Part shown: positions 24,599 through 38,071 of the stretch, one piece after another
Numbering within the stretch: the stretch's first letter is position 1
Layout: every line of letters starts with the position of its first letter
DNA from: Paragorgia papillata
Lineage: Eukaryota; Cnidaria; Anthozoa; Scleralcyonacea; Coralliidae
NCBI GenBank assembly: GCA_035771165.1
Contig: JAWNZC010000468.1
Location: 434,501-498,500 of the forward strand
DNA: 64,000 nt
Direction of reading: 5' to 3'
The notes under the pieces: model-generated
Seen by the model: the letters and a program-made list of their open reading frames with translations, nothing else
Database searches by the model: none
Told to the model about the DNA's origin: nothing
Position numbers and translations under genes: made by a program

Positions 24599-26130
24599 CT
24601 GAATAGTTAGAGTGTCCCAGCCAATCAGGGTGTGCCATTTGCTGGAAGTATTGCATGCCTCATAATAAACCAATAAACCAACCTCTTTCAGTTAGTTCAT
24701 TAAGGTATTTATCCAGGTAGTTCTGTGCATTTACACTCTTATCATTGCAATGGGGTGCATACTGTATTTGGAGCCTTAGGGACTTGACATCTACTTTGCC
24801 TGTGCATAAAGGGAAGACGTGGTTTTCCAAATCTGGATACCTTCCCAAGCAAATCCAAAATTGTTATGCCAGATGTCCGGACACTAGCCAGGCCCTTCCT
24901 GATATCATCAAGGGCTGCCAAACGCTTTGTAACTACCTCGTGTAAAAGGCAACATTCATAAGCAAGATGCCTTGTGGTTCCAGTGACAGTTATATGTGGG
25001 TACCCAGAACTAACAAGAATATCACTTATGTTATGTTCACTTTGAGGATTTGTTAATTTGTTTAGCTCTTCATCAGTGCAGTTGAGGATCTGTGGAAGAT
25101 TAGAAAAAAAATGTTAACAACTGGTCTAATGGGAAAAAATCTACTGCAGTGCGCTGACAACATGCAAAGCTACAGTGGTCATTACTAGGAATTTGGGACA
25201 GGTACCGTATTGGTGATAATCCTAGCAACAGCCTTATTGCTAGGTGATGTACAACATTTGTTGGGTTACTGGCCAAAAAATTTTCTCAGCAGCCCTGAGC
25301 AGAGATAATGATGTCTGATCACAACTGAGTTTAGCCAAAATAATACTATAATAAAATACAAAACAATTTATACTCTGTAACCAATAACATGATTACGGTA
25401 GCTGTTTACAGAGTATCAATTGTTTTGTAATTTATTTAAATACTCAGTGGCAACTGTAATTTTTTGCCAAATATGTTCAACACGTTGCACCATCTATCAG
25501 AGCAAACAAGTGATGAGGGATAAATTTGATAACTGAAGAATGTTTGCACACATCTTTTGTCATACTCTAATTCAAGGTTATTTTCACATGCTGCACACAA
25601 AACAAAATAAAGAACACAGATGCCAAATCCTGCCCACATCTTGTTGACCTATGTATGGGTGTAAATATAAAGGAAATTGTACAAACATACTTTCTGTAGC
25701 TTTAACGATTATTACTGTAGCTTTAACGATAACTGTAGTTAGTTTCAGTTTTCCCCTACACAACCTGACAAGTCACAATAGACAACTTCACTGACATTAA
25801 TATAAATTAAACAATAGTTTCACTGTTCTAATTGATTGCTGCTCTACATTATACCATATGTACAATGGAGAACTATTATATGAAGCCAAATTTTCTATAC
25901 TTTTTATGATACACAAGCCCAATGAATTGTTTTATCTTACTGTACCTGCTCCATACTATTCTGCACATCAGGGTCAGGGATATCTTGCAATGATATCTTC
26001 TCAACTACAGCATCTCTCTTGCCACTGATCAAGTATAAGACCACAGGTCGTGCAATTCCAGGTACACCTTTGCACTTGTTGAGCAATGCATGCAAAATCA
26101 TTTTGCCAACTAACACAAACAAGCCACCTG

Positions 26131-26459
26131 TATAAAAGGTGGATCATGTCAAAAACATTATTACATCGCACTTCATGTCATTGGGCTATGTCTTCATGTC
26201 ATTGGGCTATGTCTTCATGTCATTGGGCTAATGTCTTCATGTCATTGGGCTAATATGTATTCATGTCATTGGGCTATATCTTCATGTCATTGGGCTAATA
26301 TGTATTCATGTCATTGGGCTATATCTTCATGTCATTGGGCTAATGTCTTCATGTCATTGGGCTACGGAAAAAATTGTTGTTTCATTTCATTGGGCTATGA
26401 GCCTCGTCAGCGGTCTCGCGTATAAAAGTTAGTACTCAAGCCCCAAGTACCCACGGCTG
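26131..26459 (+). repeat. Element 2 left terminal inverted repeat with a ~21-bp CATTGGGCTA array
   Basis: 329 bp: a 45-bp unique tip, then ten copies of a 21-22 bp unit (TTCATGTCATTGGGCTATGTC) to about 26,397, then a 60-bp inner block ending CCCACGGCTG. The right repeat has 15 copies of the unit. Array copy number therefore differs between ends while tip and inner block are conserved. It probably provides reiterated transposase-binding sites. Confidence 0.93.
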
Positions 26460-26477
26460 TAAAACGCTACATGAAAT

Positions 26478-29400
26478 ATGGAGGCTCTTCGGTTGTACGG
26501 AAAGAGGTTTTTACTTGACTTACTTTCGCAACTAGAGAGCCACAGTTTTAGACAAGACCAATTCGATAGCATAACATTTCGCATTGATTGGTTTTTGGGC
26601 GTCTTGGAAAGGTATTCTCACTCAAAACCCGAAAATGATGTTGTAGTAAATCCTCTCGTTGACAAGCTCCAACAAGTAAAAAACATCATGGTACAACTGG
26701 ACAAAGACATCTACATGGGATATAGCCCAAACAAAGTATTTTCTGGTTACAGAGGAAGACCAAGTTTCGATATTCCAAAAGACCAACTCGAACTTTTTTT
26801 GGAGTACAACTTTTCAGTTCCCCAAATAGCTGAAATGCTTGGAGTAAGCATCAGTACAGTTAACAGAAGACTAAGAGACTATAATCTATCAGTCACTCAA
26901 ACGTACTCTACTATAAGCAATGCTGAACTAGATGGAATAACACAGCAATTAGTTTCCGAGTTTCCTAATTGTGGCTACAGAAGAATGTCTGGTATGCTAC
27001 GAGCCAGAGGTATACATGTACAACAGTTACGTGTAAGAGAAGCAATGAGAAGATCTGACCCTGAAGGTGTATTGCTGCGAGCTCTACAACTGACACCAGT
27101 TTCTAGAAGAGTATACAATGTTAGGTCCCCACTCGCACTCTGGCACTTAGATGGTCATCATAAATTGATAAGGTATGTTTTCCATGAACTTTAATATCAG
27201 CGTTTATTTTTATCAAGTGTAGGCAGTTTCATTAATATAATTTAGAAATGTTGTTTTTCATGGAGGGAGGAAAACCTAGTAGAAAAATCGTTGAAGCAAG
27301 GGAAAGAACCAACAAGGAAGTGTTACACTGTACATTAAGGGCCCGTTTATATGGAGGCCAGTGACCCGGCCAACCGAGTTACTCACCTAGCCGCGTTGAT
27401 AAAACTGGCCAATTACCCTCCTTGCAGTATAAACAGACTGAGTCTGTTTATACTGTGAGGGTAATTGTTACGCACGCACGGATTGCGGGTAAAGATTACG
27501 CACAGTTTTAAAGTCTCCCATTATATAGTACAATGTTCCTTTTACATTTCTAAGTTTTTATACGATATGTAGAGCGTGCGTAAATACAAAAATATTTGAT
27601 GGCCACCATTTTTGACCGGATGTCAAGTTTCAAAGTCCATGACTCAACTTTCCAATGCTGCCAAGACCAAGACGCAGAAGCTATGGCAAAAGGTGAACAA
27701 TTCTGACGTATTTTGGGGCCTTTATAGTTGACATTTAACCTATCTAACTTTGGTTTCAAATATCCTTGTGCAAATGGCCAAAATTGTGTGCGCAATCTTT
27801 ACCGGCCACTTCCGTTAGGTGCGGGTAGGGGTAAGGATTACGCACATTCCCGCCAATTTTTCATATACAGTACAAGCTTTGAGAGTGTTAGGATGACACA
27901 CAGTTAGAGTTAGGTACCATTTGTTACATTTAAGTCATCAGAACTATCTAGACAAATTTTTGTCGCTGTTTATACACGCACTTTCGCTTAAATGCACTGT
28001 GATGTTGCTGTATTTCAAATGCGACATTGCTGCTAGACTACTTAAAGTTACTTCGGTGAAAATACGTTCCAGCGTGTCCACATTTGAAGGAATAGTTTGA
28101 AAAAGTAGTAAAAATCAACAGAGATGTGCTGCTTTTAAACTTAAGATAATCTAGGTAATATATTTCTGTGGAATGTTCACAGCTCGCAAACACACGCAAG
28201 TAAACAGCTTAAACGTGCTCCGCGTTTGCATTGATTCCTTAGGCCAAGGCATAGTAGGTTTCCATAAATAGTGGTGCATAATCATATCAAATGTATAAGT
28301 AGTTGTTATCTGAACTATATATGCATTGTAAACTATAATAAAGCATAAATAGTTGCGTTTTTCTCATGCAAGGCGCGCTAACATTATTGTGGATCGTGTT
28401 ACGGTCATGGACCATGTCCAAGCGCACGTTATACCAGTATAAGTTATAGTGACGGTAAATCAAGCCTTGTTTCGTTATAAAACTAGTCTATGACTGTTCT
28501 TTTGTACGATATTAACGTAAAAATACGGACTGTATTTTCCTATGGATAGCAAGATTATTTTTCATGAATATGAAGCTAAGATTTAGGCGTGAAAATTTGA
28601 TGCGCAATCTTTAGCCGCCAGTGCGTAATCTTTATCAGTTTTGGGGGGTAATGGTTACGCATCAACTTTTGCTTCATATTGACTACTGAGCAGCTAAAGA
28701 AATAAAATCTTGCATGGATATTGAAGAAAGGTAAGGTGTAGAACTATGCATCTAACTTTGAGCGCCAGGGATATTCCACGATGAAATCGAAAGTTTGCTG
28801 AAAATGCGTAATCTTTACTCTTGATCGTAATCTTTACGCCGTAATCTTGACTTTGTGGCGAGTTTAATACATGACAGTTATAGCTCTTTTTCACATTATC
28901 ATCCACCTTATTGGCGGCAATCGTTGACAATGAGACAATTATTGACAATTCTAATAACTAATAAGCACTGTGCATTGCGGATAATCCAATATGGTGGCTC
29001 CTGTGAATGACAACACATCAACATTATTCTATCACAGGTGGAGATTCGTAATCCATGGATGTATAGATGGCTATTCAAGAAAGATTATGTTTCTACAGTG
29101 CAATACCAACAACACAGCTCAAACAGTGCTTGATGCCTTTGTTCAGGCTGTATACAATTACGGACTGCCATCAAGAGTCAGAGGAGACCAAGGTGGTGAA
29201 AATGTCGATGTTGCTCGATTCATGTTTAACCATCCAGAAAGGGGGTCAGACAGAGGCTCCTTCATTACAGGGAAAAGTGTTCACAATCAGCGCATCGAAA
29301 GACTTTGGGTTGATGTGTACGTGTGTTGTGTCTATACGTTCTACTGCTTGTTTAATTTTCTTGAAAGTGAGGGATACCTTGACATTAACAGTGACATTCA

Positions 29401-30075
29401 GATGTTTTGTCTGCATTATGTCTTCACCCCCAGAATTAATGAATGCTTAGAACAATTCATGAAAGGATGGGACAGTCATCCTATCGAAGGCACTGGGAAT
29501 TTAACTCCAAACCAACTTTGGATAAGAGGTTTGTTTAGCATTGCAAATGATGATGGAACAATTGCAAGAGAGGTTTGGCATAACTTAAATGAGGTAAGTA
29601 AAAGCCGGTATTCAAAGTTCGAATTAAAAAACATTGATTAACTAATATTTAACAATAATCTTTACAATTAACAATAGTCAATACATTTGCATAATCATTA
29701 GTGTCTCGGAATTATTTTGGCATTTAAGTTTATTACGAAATATGGATACTTATCCTTAAAGGTAACCTAAATAACAGTATTTTAACCACTTGCAAAATAA
29801 TATACATCTTTGACATTGTAAGTCCATGTGTTTAAAATTTATATACCTATTAATATCCACAGAGAGAACGAGAAAGTTATGGGACTGACTTTGACAGTGT
29901 GGTGCCACAGTCTTCTGAATCCAATAGGATTGTTTTGCCAACTACTGAGTGTCCATTGAGTGAAGGAGCACTTGCAGAGTTACAAAGAACCATTAATCCA
30001 AAACTACAAAGTGTTAACAAAGGAGTTGACATATACTTGAACACTGTTGCCTTTGTCACTGAGCATTTAAACTAA
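26478..30075 (+). CDS. Element 2 DDE integrase/transposase (3 exons, intact)
   Basis: Exons 26,478-27,172, 29,038-29,593 and 29,863-30,075 splice to 1,464 nt, 487 aa, with GT-AG borders and consistent phase. ATG 26,478 lies 19 bp inside the terminal repeat boundary. Domains: helical N-terminus (1-90); GRP-type HTH at about 93-137 ([19 protein letters not shown]); a second winged segment ([18 protein letters not shown]); then the rve core with D225 (WHLDGHHKL), D282 (VRGDQGGEN) and E319 (HNQRIERLW); conserved tail block WDSHP; and a C-terminal acidic exon ending in a GVDIYLNTV motif that element 3 shares. No stops or lost catalytic residues. This is the strongest candidate in the window for an active transposase. 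Confidence 0.9.
27173..29037 (+). other. Long first intron of the element 2 integrase, with repeated TAA(A/G)GATTACGCAC motifs
   Basis: GTATGTTTTCC donor and TATCACAG acceptor. The motif GTAAAGATTACGCAC and its complement GTGCGTAATCTTTA or close variants recur near 27,490, 27,830, 28,590, 28,620, 28,805 and 28,830, suggesting a diverged inserted element of about 1.4 kb. No exon was seen. Confidence 0.55.
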
Positions 30076-30308
30076 TGCTAACAATGCTTATTAAACATGG
30101 TGTAACATATTTAATTCAACATTAACTTGAAAATTGTACAGTATAATATAAATGTAACTTTAGTAGAGTACAAACAGAAAAAGCATGCAATAGCTAACTA
30201 ACTGCAGTGTATTTTTGTACTAAATAATTAGTTACTTCTATTTTTTTATATTGCTTAATTAGCAAGACTGAAATTTACAGTCTTGATCAATGAAGTTGTT
30301 TTCCTGGG

Positions 30309-30409
30309 CCACGTTTACACGGGTCCGGACGAATTCGAAACCGTACCGAAACTTGTACCGTACCGAAATTTGTACGGTTCCGAATTCGTCCGGACCCGTG
30401 TAAACGTGG
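30309..30409. mobile_element. Palindromic mini-element in the convergent intergenic gap of element 2
   Basis: CCACGTTTACACGGGTCCGG...CGAATTCG is mirrored by CGAATTCG...CCGGACCCGTGTAAACGTGG, a hairpin of about 100 bp. It lies between the integrase stop (30,075) and the HECT stop (30,553), where it could fold at the 3' ends of both transcripts. Confidence 0.8.
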
Positions 30410-31214
30410 TCTTAATTACATTGCAGTGGGTTCTCTGTTTTAACTGCATCAAATAATTAACTGAACATGAACTTTGAGGAACACTAATTATAGGGTAAAG
30501 TTACTAAAGATATAGTTCAACAGTAACATACTGTCAGTTTGTATGTTGGAACCTAAAACCTACCATAACCTTGACTACCCCAACCTAAAGATGTTAGACA
30601 TGCCTCTTTGAACTTAAGATAATCGTGGTGACAAATTGGCAAAATAACCCGATTAAAACAACTGTCGGCTTCCAGAAGTGGTTTTGAGGGGTCCCCATTG
30701 AATGCCATTTTTAATTCATCAACTAACATGTATGAACCAGTTATGAACATGAGCAATGTAGAAGTCATTTTCTTCCCAGTGTCTGAATCTGTAAATAGAA
30801 AGTCAAAATATTGTACTACAATTTAGTGCAAAATTTGGCTGAGTTCTAACATGTACTATAACACCTGAATCAACTGGACGCAAAACTGAAAATGTGATCA
30901 TATAATTTCAGTAATGGAGATACCAGGCAAAAAACTGGGTGATAAATATTAAAATAACTTTTAGAAAGACCGCATCAAACATGAATATATCAAGATAGAA
31001 TATATATATAAATATATATAGTATAACCCTACTAATGGTCTATTCCAAATCCTGCATTCTGATTGGCTGAGCTACTCACTGTCTATTCGTGATAGACCAA
31101 TAGTAGCGAATAGTAGCGTTTCAAATGAGTTTTGGCAAGGTTTTGATGAGTTTTTGGATAGTTTTTCAACAGGTTATTTATTTTTTTGATAATTTGTTTT
31201 CGTTTATACTAAAA

Positions 31215-31360
31215 CAATTAGACAACGAGTCCGAGTTGTCCATGAACAGATAGTAAACTCGGGCTTCGCCCTCGTTGACTATCCATGAACAGATAGTAAA
31301 CTCGGGCTTCGCCCTCGTTGACTATCTGCTCATGGACAACTCGGACTCGTTGTCTAATTG
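31215..31360. repeat. Palindrome with duplicated loop, plus tRNA-like tail
   Basis: CAATTAGACAACGAGTCCGAG at 31,215 is mirrored by CTCGGACTCGTTGTCTAATTG ending at 31,360. The interior carries two copies of ATGAACAGATAGTAAACTCG. Immediately after it, 31,377-31,414 holds GGGTTTGAGTCCC, a T-arm/box-B-like sequence suggesting a SINE remnant. It is in a HECT intron of element 2. Confidence 0.7.
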
Positions 31361-34133
31361 TTAAATATTCGGAGACCTCGGGTTTGAGTCCCGGTTGGGG
31401 CAGTCACTTTTTCCATGTATATACATGACAATATATATATATATACTCAACAGTATAATTTTAACTTTCATTTTAGCAGTAAGACTCATCAGCAACCACC
31501 TTTGACTGCTCCAAGCTTGGTCTCATTAGTAGGAGAGGTTTCACTGCTTGTTCATATTTTACATGTACATGTATTAGCAAGACATACCCAATTCTTTGTC
31601 ACATTCTTCTAAGAAATCAAAAAACCATTGGACAGCATTGCTTTTTTCGTTGGTGTCAACAAGGACTGAGGGAATGCCTTCGAACTTCATCTTCATCAAC
31701 AACATATCAACTTCTACATCTTCTAGACTTGGAAACACAGCACATGCAACACATACGTTGGATCTCATCAGTGTTCCAAGGTCACATGTATTCATGCCTT
31801 TAAAAATAGCATCAAATGCAGCTGTTCTTGTTGTCAGTACTTCTGCAACAACAATATCTTGAACAGCCTTTTCTTTGTTTTTATTCGTCAAGGGAAGGTC
31901 ACTCAACCCATGTCTGACCATGAGACTTTCTATTTTATCTCAGTCAAGGCTATCAAGGTTATCACAGTTGTTATCAAGCACCTAAGACATAAAATAGGAA
32001 CTTAATCCATTTACTGTAAAGTAGGTCATTCTATTTCTAGGAGTTAATCTTAGGCCCAAAAAGTACGTCTTCTGTTTCTGGTCAGCGCACATCTCCAAAA
32101 TTGACGCGGTGACGCCCATTTTTTTTATTTAATGGTACGTCAATGCTTAGTATTTTAATAGTTTCTACATCTAATAAAACTCAATCAAACCTTTCCATAG
32201 TCCCTACCATCCAAATAATTTCCAAGCTTTCAAAAAAGTTCATACCAAATATCCGAAAAGTGCATGTTTTATTTTTATCGTAAAAAAACATAAAAAAACG
32301 ATTGACGCGCACGGGAAAATAACGCGCGGCGCGCGCTGCCCTAACGACACTATTTTCAGTTTTTTGGGCCGTCAATCGATCACTGTCAAATGGTCCACAG
32401 TCAGCACCAGTCAACACTGTTATTGTAAGCACAACGTTGTTGAGAAATGCATGGCTGCATTTTGCGATTTGTCCTTGTTGCGAACCTGACTTTTTCCACA
32501 TGAATTTCGGGTCATTTTTTTAACCTGTCACCTTCTAACCTAAAAATGACATTTTTTCCACTCCTGTTTCCTCTATATCTATATCCCAAGCATTCCATTT
32601 CTAAAACGTTACTTGCAGGGCCACCGAGAGTTGCCACTGACCCCGGGGTAGCCATAGCAGCCCAATTGGTTTTGGAGGGGCAACATATTTTTGTCCGAAA
32701 AAATGACAAGCAGAATAGCAGGGTAGGAAGCTATTTGTGGTACACACGGCGTGTGGAAGCGCTTGGGGGGATCCGGGAGTATGTTCCCCCCAAAAAATTT
32801 AAGAGTCTCTGAAATTTAGAGTCTCCGATATGTAATGTTACTGTACATCCAAAGTTCAAAATGACATACACCATGTGGGGGGAAATTGACAACCTCCCCC
32901 CCCCCCCAATATTTTATGAAGTGTTAGCCACTTGAAGTTCAAGACGAAGTACAGTACAGTATGTTTACACTATAATTCACTTACCTGGTCTTTCAAAAGT
33001 GTCTTGAGTTCTATGTCACCAACATCATCTAATGTAACAAGAGCCTGGGCAATGTCAACCGAACCTGTGGCAATGTATTTAACACCTGATGGAGCTAAAC
33101 CAACAAGTCCTGAACCACCATGTAGTATGCTATGAGCTAATAGCTTGCCAGCCATTAGAAAACACCCGCTAGATAGGGCATCCATACTACAGAGTGGTAA
33201 CATGTGTCCCCGTTGTCCAAAAAAAAGCTGAAGGCCAGACTTTGAATCAACTCTGGTAAGGCTCTCTATAGCTACATGGAAAAACTCTCGAGTTGGTCCA
33301 CCTACATCAGCTCCAATCTCTCCAGCAAAGTTAATGTCAGGAGTTTTCCCCAGGGATACTCCTGGGTCTTTGTAAATATGCATCAATTGGCATAGCATAG
33401 ACTTGCCCATTCGATTGACTTCTAGCATTTGAGTTCCCTCAATGGCTTTGGCTGCTCTAAACTGTTGTATAATTTCCTCTTTATTCATGTGCTTTCCCAC
33501 AATTACTGAAACAATAGAAATTGTATCATTAATAAAAAAACAATTACTATAATACTACTGTATAAATAACACTTTGTCTACAGTATTAAATAGATTTTGA
33601 TATTGATATGCTGTGACAAATCTAATACACTGGTACATTACAACTTCTGTATATAGAACTGACAAATTGTTTTGAATAATTCCTGACATTTTTCAAATTG
33701 GTAGATTGCATTTTTTATCTGCACAGGGGGGTTGAGGACGCTGGAAATGCCATTTAATTTTACCCCTGGAATTTGGCATAGTTACATGCCTCCCTTGGAA
33801 TTTCCAAGCTTTTATTTGCTACTGACCCATGGAAAATCAAGCTTTTATAGCCGGACCCCATGGAAAATGTCTTAAACTCCACCCACCCACTGGAAATTCC
33901 CAGGATTTCCAAGGCTTTTCTGTTTCCCCCCTCCCCTGGATTTTCCAGTGTCCTCTACCCCCCTGTGTGGATAGAAAATGCAATCTGCCATTGTACATAC
34001 ATGTACCTGCATGTTTGGTTGCGAAGTGGTCGTGCAGATTCTGTGGCATGCCCTGTTCAAGAGTGTTCTCAAATCATGTCAAGATGAAATGTATGATTTC
34101 ATTTGAAATGAAATATTTCTTAAAAATGGCTAG

Positions 34134-34270
34134 ATACACTTTTAAAAATTGTGATTAAGACCTTTATATTTTTCTCAAAAGTGCCCTCAAAATACCAAAA
34201 CCCATTTGGTATTTTGAGGGCACTTTTGAGAAAAATATAAAGGTCTTAATCACAATTTTTAAAAGTGTAT
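34134..34270. repeat. Perfect palindrome, 66-bp arms, 5-bp loop
   Basis: The sequence at 34,134-34,199 is the exact reverse complement of 34,205-34,270; the loop is ACCCA. I compared all 66 positions and found no mismatch. It lies in the intron between the CUE and HECT N-lobe exons of element 2. A perfect palindrome of this size would be prone to cruciform extrusion or deletion unless young. Confidence 0.92.
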
Positions 34271-34947
34271 CTTTTGGGAATTTCTAGGTGGTGCGACACC
34301 CAGGCCACCCCCCTAGAAATTGACACCAAACATACAGGTACATGTATCCTCTGTAATATATTCAACCCTGGTGACATAAATGAAATTGTGCAAAGAGAAA
34401 AATCTGCTACAAGCTGTACTGCACTTGTGTTGCCCAGTGCATCTTCCTTTTTTGGTCCCTGGTTTTCTAAAATGGAATTTACTGCTTCAGTGGTACTAAA
34501 GGAACTTTCTGCCACCTCCCGGAGATACTTTTCATCAATTTCTGTAAACATTTCTTTTAAGTTGTTGAACATATCATCCTATTTCATAAATGTAAGAAGT
34601 AATAGATCAAACACAAAGAGGAGTGTTCCAACAAATATCCAGACACCAAGAAGTGTGTCTGGTCAAACTTCAAGATGTCTGGATCATAGTGGATGAAATA
34701 CTGTACACTTCTGAGTGTTTTGTATATTCTAGCTTCTTAATCAGTAATTTAAGAGAGAATTGAGGTGAAATTGGCTTAATTTCTGGAAATGTTTGGGTGC
34801 TGATTTTCTTTGTTTTCGGCACAAATTATTGAGTTGGAGAATACTTTTCAAGTATTACATGTACAGAGTCATACAATATACATGCATGTACTGTAGCTTT
34901 CGACAATTGTAATTCACCTACAGAGTACAAATGTTTGTTGTAAGAGC

Positions 34948-35490
34948 TAGGGATGAGCCGATAACGAAAGATCCAATTTCCCGATACGATAAATACCGAT
35001 ATAATTTGCGGGCTTATCGGCCGATATATCGGTAGTTACTGATAATCATCGTCAAGAATTCTTAACACCTGTTTTTAGGGCAAAATGTTGGCAAAACATA
35101 TTTAACTATTAATGGAAAGAACTGATAGACCAGTAAAAGAAACGTGATTACAAAATTTAATGAACTCTATAGTAACGGTAAATATGTCGTAATTCGTAAA
35201 CATTGATTATTTTTAAGTATTTTTACGGTATGAGCATTTTGTCAACTTATTAAAATCGAGCATTTACTGTCATGAATCATCGCAGGAACTTACAAATAAA
35301 GCATGTCTCACCTATACAGAAAAACGGCATGTTGAACCTCACGCCTTAATTAAATTTGGCAGTTTTATTGGGAAAGAGAAGGCCGATATAAGCTGATATA
35401 TATTGACGTTATCGGCCGATATCCGATTAGCACGAAAATCGCTGATTATCGGCTTCTACCGATAAATTTCCGATTATCAGCTCATCCCTA
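34948..35490. mobile_element. hAT-like MITE, 543 bp, TAGGGATGAGC ends
   Basis: Ends TAGGGATGAGC and GCTCATCCCTA, with subterminal TATCGGCCGATAT motifs at both ends. The duplication GTAAGAGC occurs at 34,940-34,947 and 35,491-35,498 (8 bp, hAT-type). It is intronic in the element 2 HECT gene and has no coding capacity. Confidence 0.92.
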
Positions 35491-38071
35491 GTAAGAGCCA
35501 TGCATAAACAAACATGTACCATTGTTTCATAAGTAGATTGGACATCAGATGTACTGGCTTTGTCCACCACAGTCAGATATTTAGCAACTTCAGTCACTTC
35601 ATCATCATCATCAGATTTGTCTTCCACATCATCATCCTACCAATCCAAGTTGAGTCAAAAATGTTAAAAACAATTCCAGGCTAAAATGGAAACTACATTA
35701 CATGTATAGCATAAATTACAGTACATGCATCTCAGTAACAATTGCCTTTAAAAATTATATAATTGTCCATACTGTAATGAGTAAATGATTACCACAATTA
35801 GTGGCTCTGATGTGTTCATTATTAATATGTACTGTACCTTCACACTAGTTTGTTTGCATTCATTTTCTCGATGATACTTCAGATGACCATATATAATTTC
35901 CTCCCCACATGACAGGCATGTTACTTTTGGGCAACCCTCTTGTCCAGAAAACTATAAGTAAGAAAAAAGGATATACAGTAAGTGGTAAAGGCACCCCAGG
36001 AGAAAAATCACTGGCTAGTTGTCTGAAGTCATCATAGTAGTGGTGAAAATAGTGAAGAAGAGTGAAGTGCGAGAAATACAAGAAGTTGTAAACTTTACTT
36101 ATTTGCACGAAACATAAATATGTTCTAACGCTGGGTTGACAAAAGATGCTAATAACCAAAGGTGCATGTATATATTACATGCACTACACCCCAGGCCCCC
36201 AGTGTGAGAAATACGTTTCTCGCTTCTTTCAATTCAGCCAGCGAGAAACTACTGTAGAATACCCTCACTACTACAGGTACATGTACAGGTATGATGACTT
36301 CTGACAACTAGTTATACCAGTGATTTTTCTCCTTGTACTCTGTGGTACTGTAGTTGGGATCAATAGTTTGGCCCGCATTATACAGTAGGTGAAGCATATT
36401 ATTGCGAATTACTTGGCTGTGGTGCGATATTAGAGAGCTTTATTTAGCTTTCCAGTGAGAGAACGAGATTCATCCTCATTCTTTTGTCTCGTTTGCTTTC
36501 ACCATCTCATGCTGGCATCTAGACTAGTTGGCGGGCCACATGGAACCAGGACTCCAGGAGGAGGTCTGCACATTGGCCATAGGTTGGACAACCCTGATAT
36601 AAAATAAAAAAGATTTCTAAAAAATACTTACATCATTGGTCATTGGGCTTAGGTCCAGATCCTTTTGCAATGGCCTTAAATATATTGTTGCCTGTCCAAT
36701 GCATACAGTGCCTCGCAGATATGGTATGGTATATCCTTGTGCTCCAGGTGACAACACTTCAAGCTTCCTTTGCCCTCCTCCTCCTCCCACTGCTCGAAGG
36801 AGCTCTATACCTCCTCCTTCCTGTAATTTAGGGAATTCCTTTTGAAGAATGTTTATAAAAGCATCATGATTTGCATTCTTGTTGGGAAAAACAATTTTCC
36901 TTTTTCCCAATCCAGCCTTTTGGAGATGGTAGATATCCCCTTTTGATGGGGAAATATTATCTGATATGCACCCAAGTAAACAGAAGTTGTGAGTCCATGT
37001 CTCCTTGGGCTGAAAGAATGCTGGCATAGATCTCTTCTTTTTCGCTGGCCCTTTCCCTTTTGTATCATTTGTTGGGGACCGTTTCTGGCTCCTGCCACAC
37101 AATCCAGGAAAAGCCCTCCTATTAAATTTCATTTTATAATGATTAGATTATTTACATCATGTACACACATCAACACGTGATATAAAATAATTATAATATC
37201 TAGTAACTTAATACAGTAACCCAAAGAAGACTGATTATGTTGAAATACAAAATATTATATCCTCTCAGCAGTGTGTGTGAAATCATTGTATTTGGTTACA
37301 TATAATTTTATTCAAGCCTAAATTCTAACTAGCGACAATGACCCAGTGAACACTTCATAGTCTTCATAATATGGTAAATTTAACGCTTTGTTTTCCCAAA
37401 ATTCAAAGAAGTATGCTCACACAGTGTCAGAATAGGCTTTTAATATATGAGTCAATTACAACATTGGACACCCCCCCTCCGGCATTTGCTTGCCAACTGC
37501 CAAGCTGGCCAGTTATTGTTAACTCCTGTATTTATCCCCCCCCCTTATCCCCCTGTAAGGAGAGACGTTCATGGTTTATACACTTTGTACAATAATTAAA
37601 CTGTATCTTCAACTGGTCTGTGCTCCCAGGGGTTGGTATTATAAATGCTATTTCCAGGAAAAAATTTATAGCAATATAATTAATATAAATTTAGATATTA
37701 GCGAACTGTATAATTTCTCACCTAAAGTTATCCTGAGCTCTGCTTTGAATACCACTGAGGGATGCAAAAGGATTGAAGTTTGAGGTGCTGCTACCAGATA
37801 GACCAGATGTAGATGCCTCAGACTGTGAACCCGGCGTTCCTGATGTAGATGTCTGTGATATTTGTGAACCCGGCGCCCCTGATGAAGATGCCTGTGAACC
37901 CGGCGCTGATGCTGATGAACCAAGGCGATCAAGTTCGTCGATCGCCGTCCTCAATATAGCGGTAGCGTTGCTGATATAATTTTCCGTTGTTTTACTCATT
38001 TTATAACTACTTTAAGTTTAGTATTTGCCGAAATAGAACTTGCATCGTGATTCATGAGCCAGCCTCGTGGC

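Larger units (their letters stand above)
30553..37999 (-). pseudogene. Element 2 zinc finger-CUE-HECT E3 ligase gene with one in-frame stop
   Basis: Minus-strand exons: 37,722-37,999 (MSKTTENYIS..., Ser/Gly repeats), 36,632-37,118 (Lys-rich stretch, then ETWTHNFCLLG...AGLGKRKIVF...YLRPLQKDL domain), 35,838-35,951 (C-x2-C...H-x5-C zinc finger), 35,520-35,636 (acidic), about 34,430-34,578 (CUE, LKEMF...NSIL), 32,985-33,505 (HECT N-lobe, ADVGGPTREFF), 31,588-31,981, and 30,553-30,788 (C-lobe, catalytic Cys in EADSCFNRVILP). The 33.5-to-31.6-to-30.6 kb junctions are in phase. Exon 31,588-31,981 carries TGA at 31,940-31,942, which would remove the C-lobe and its catalytic Cys. The 3' edge of the CUE exon could not be fixed. 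Otherwise the gene looks well preserved, so it is recently inactivated or relies on readthrough or alternative splicing. Confidence 0.85.

Noticed and set aside
32181..32812. Overlapping ORFs of 106, 65 and 88 aa as genes
   Set aside because: They lie in an intron between in-phase HECT exons of element 2, have no recognisable motif and overlap on opposite strands.
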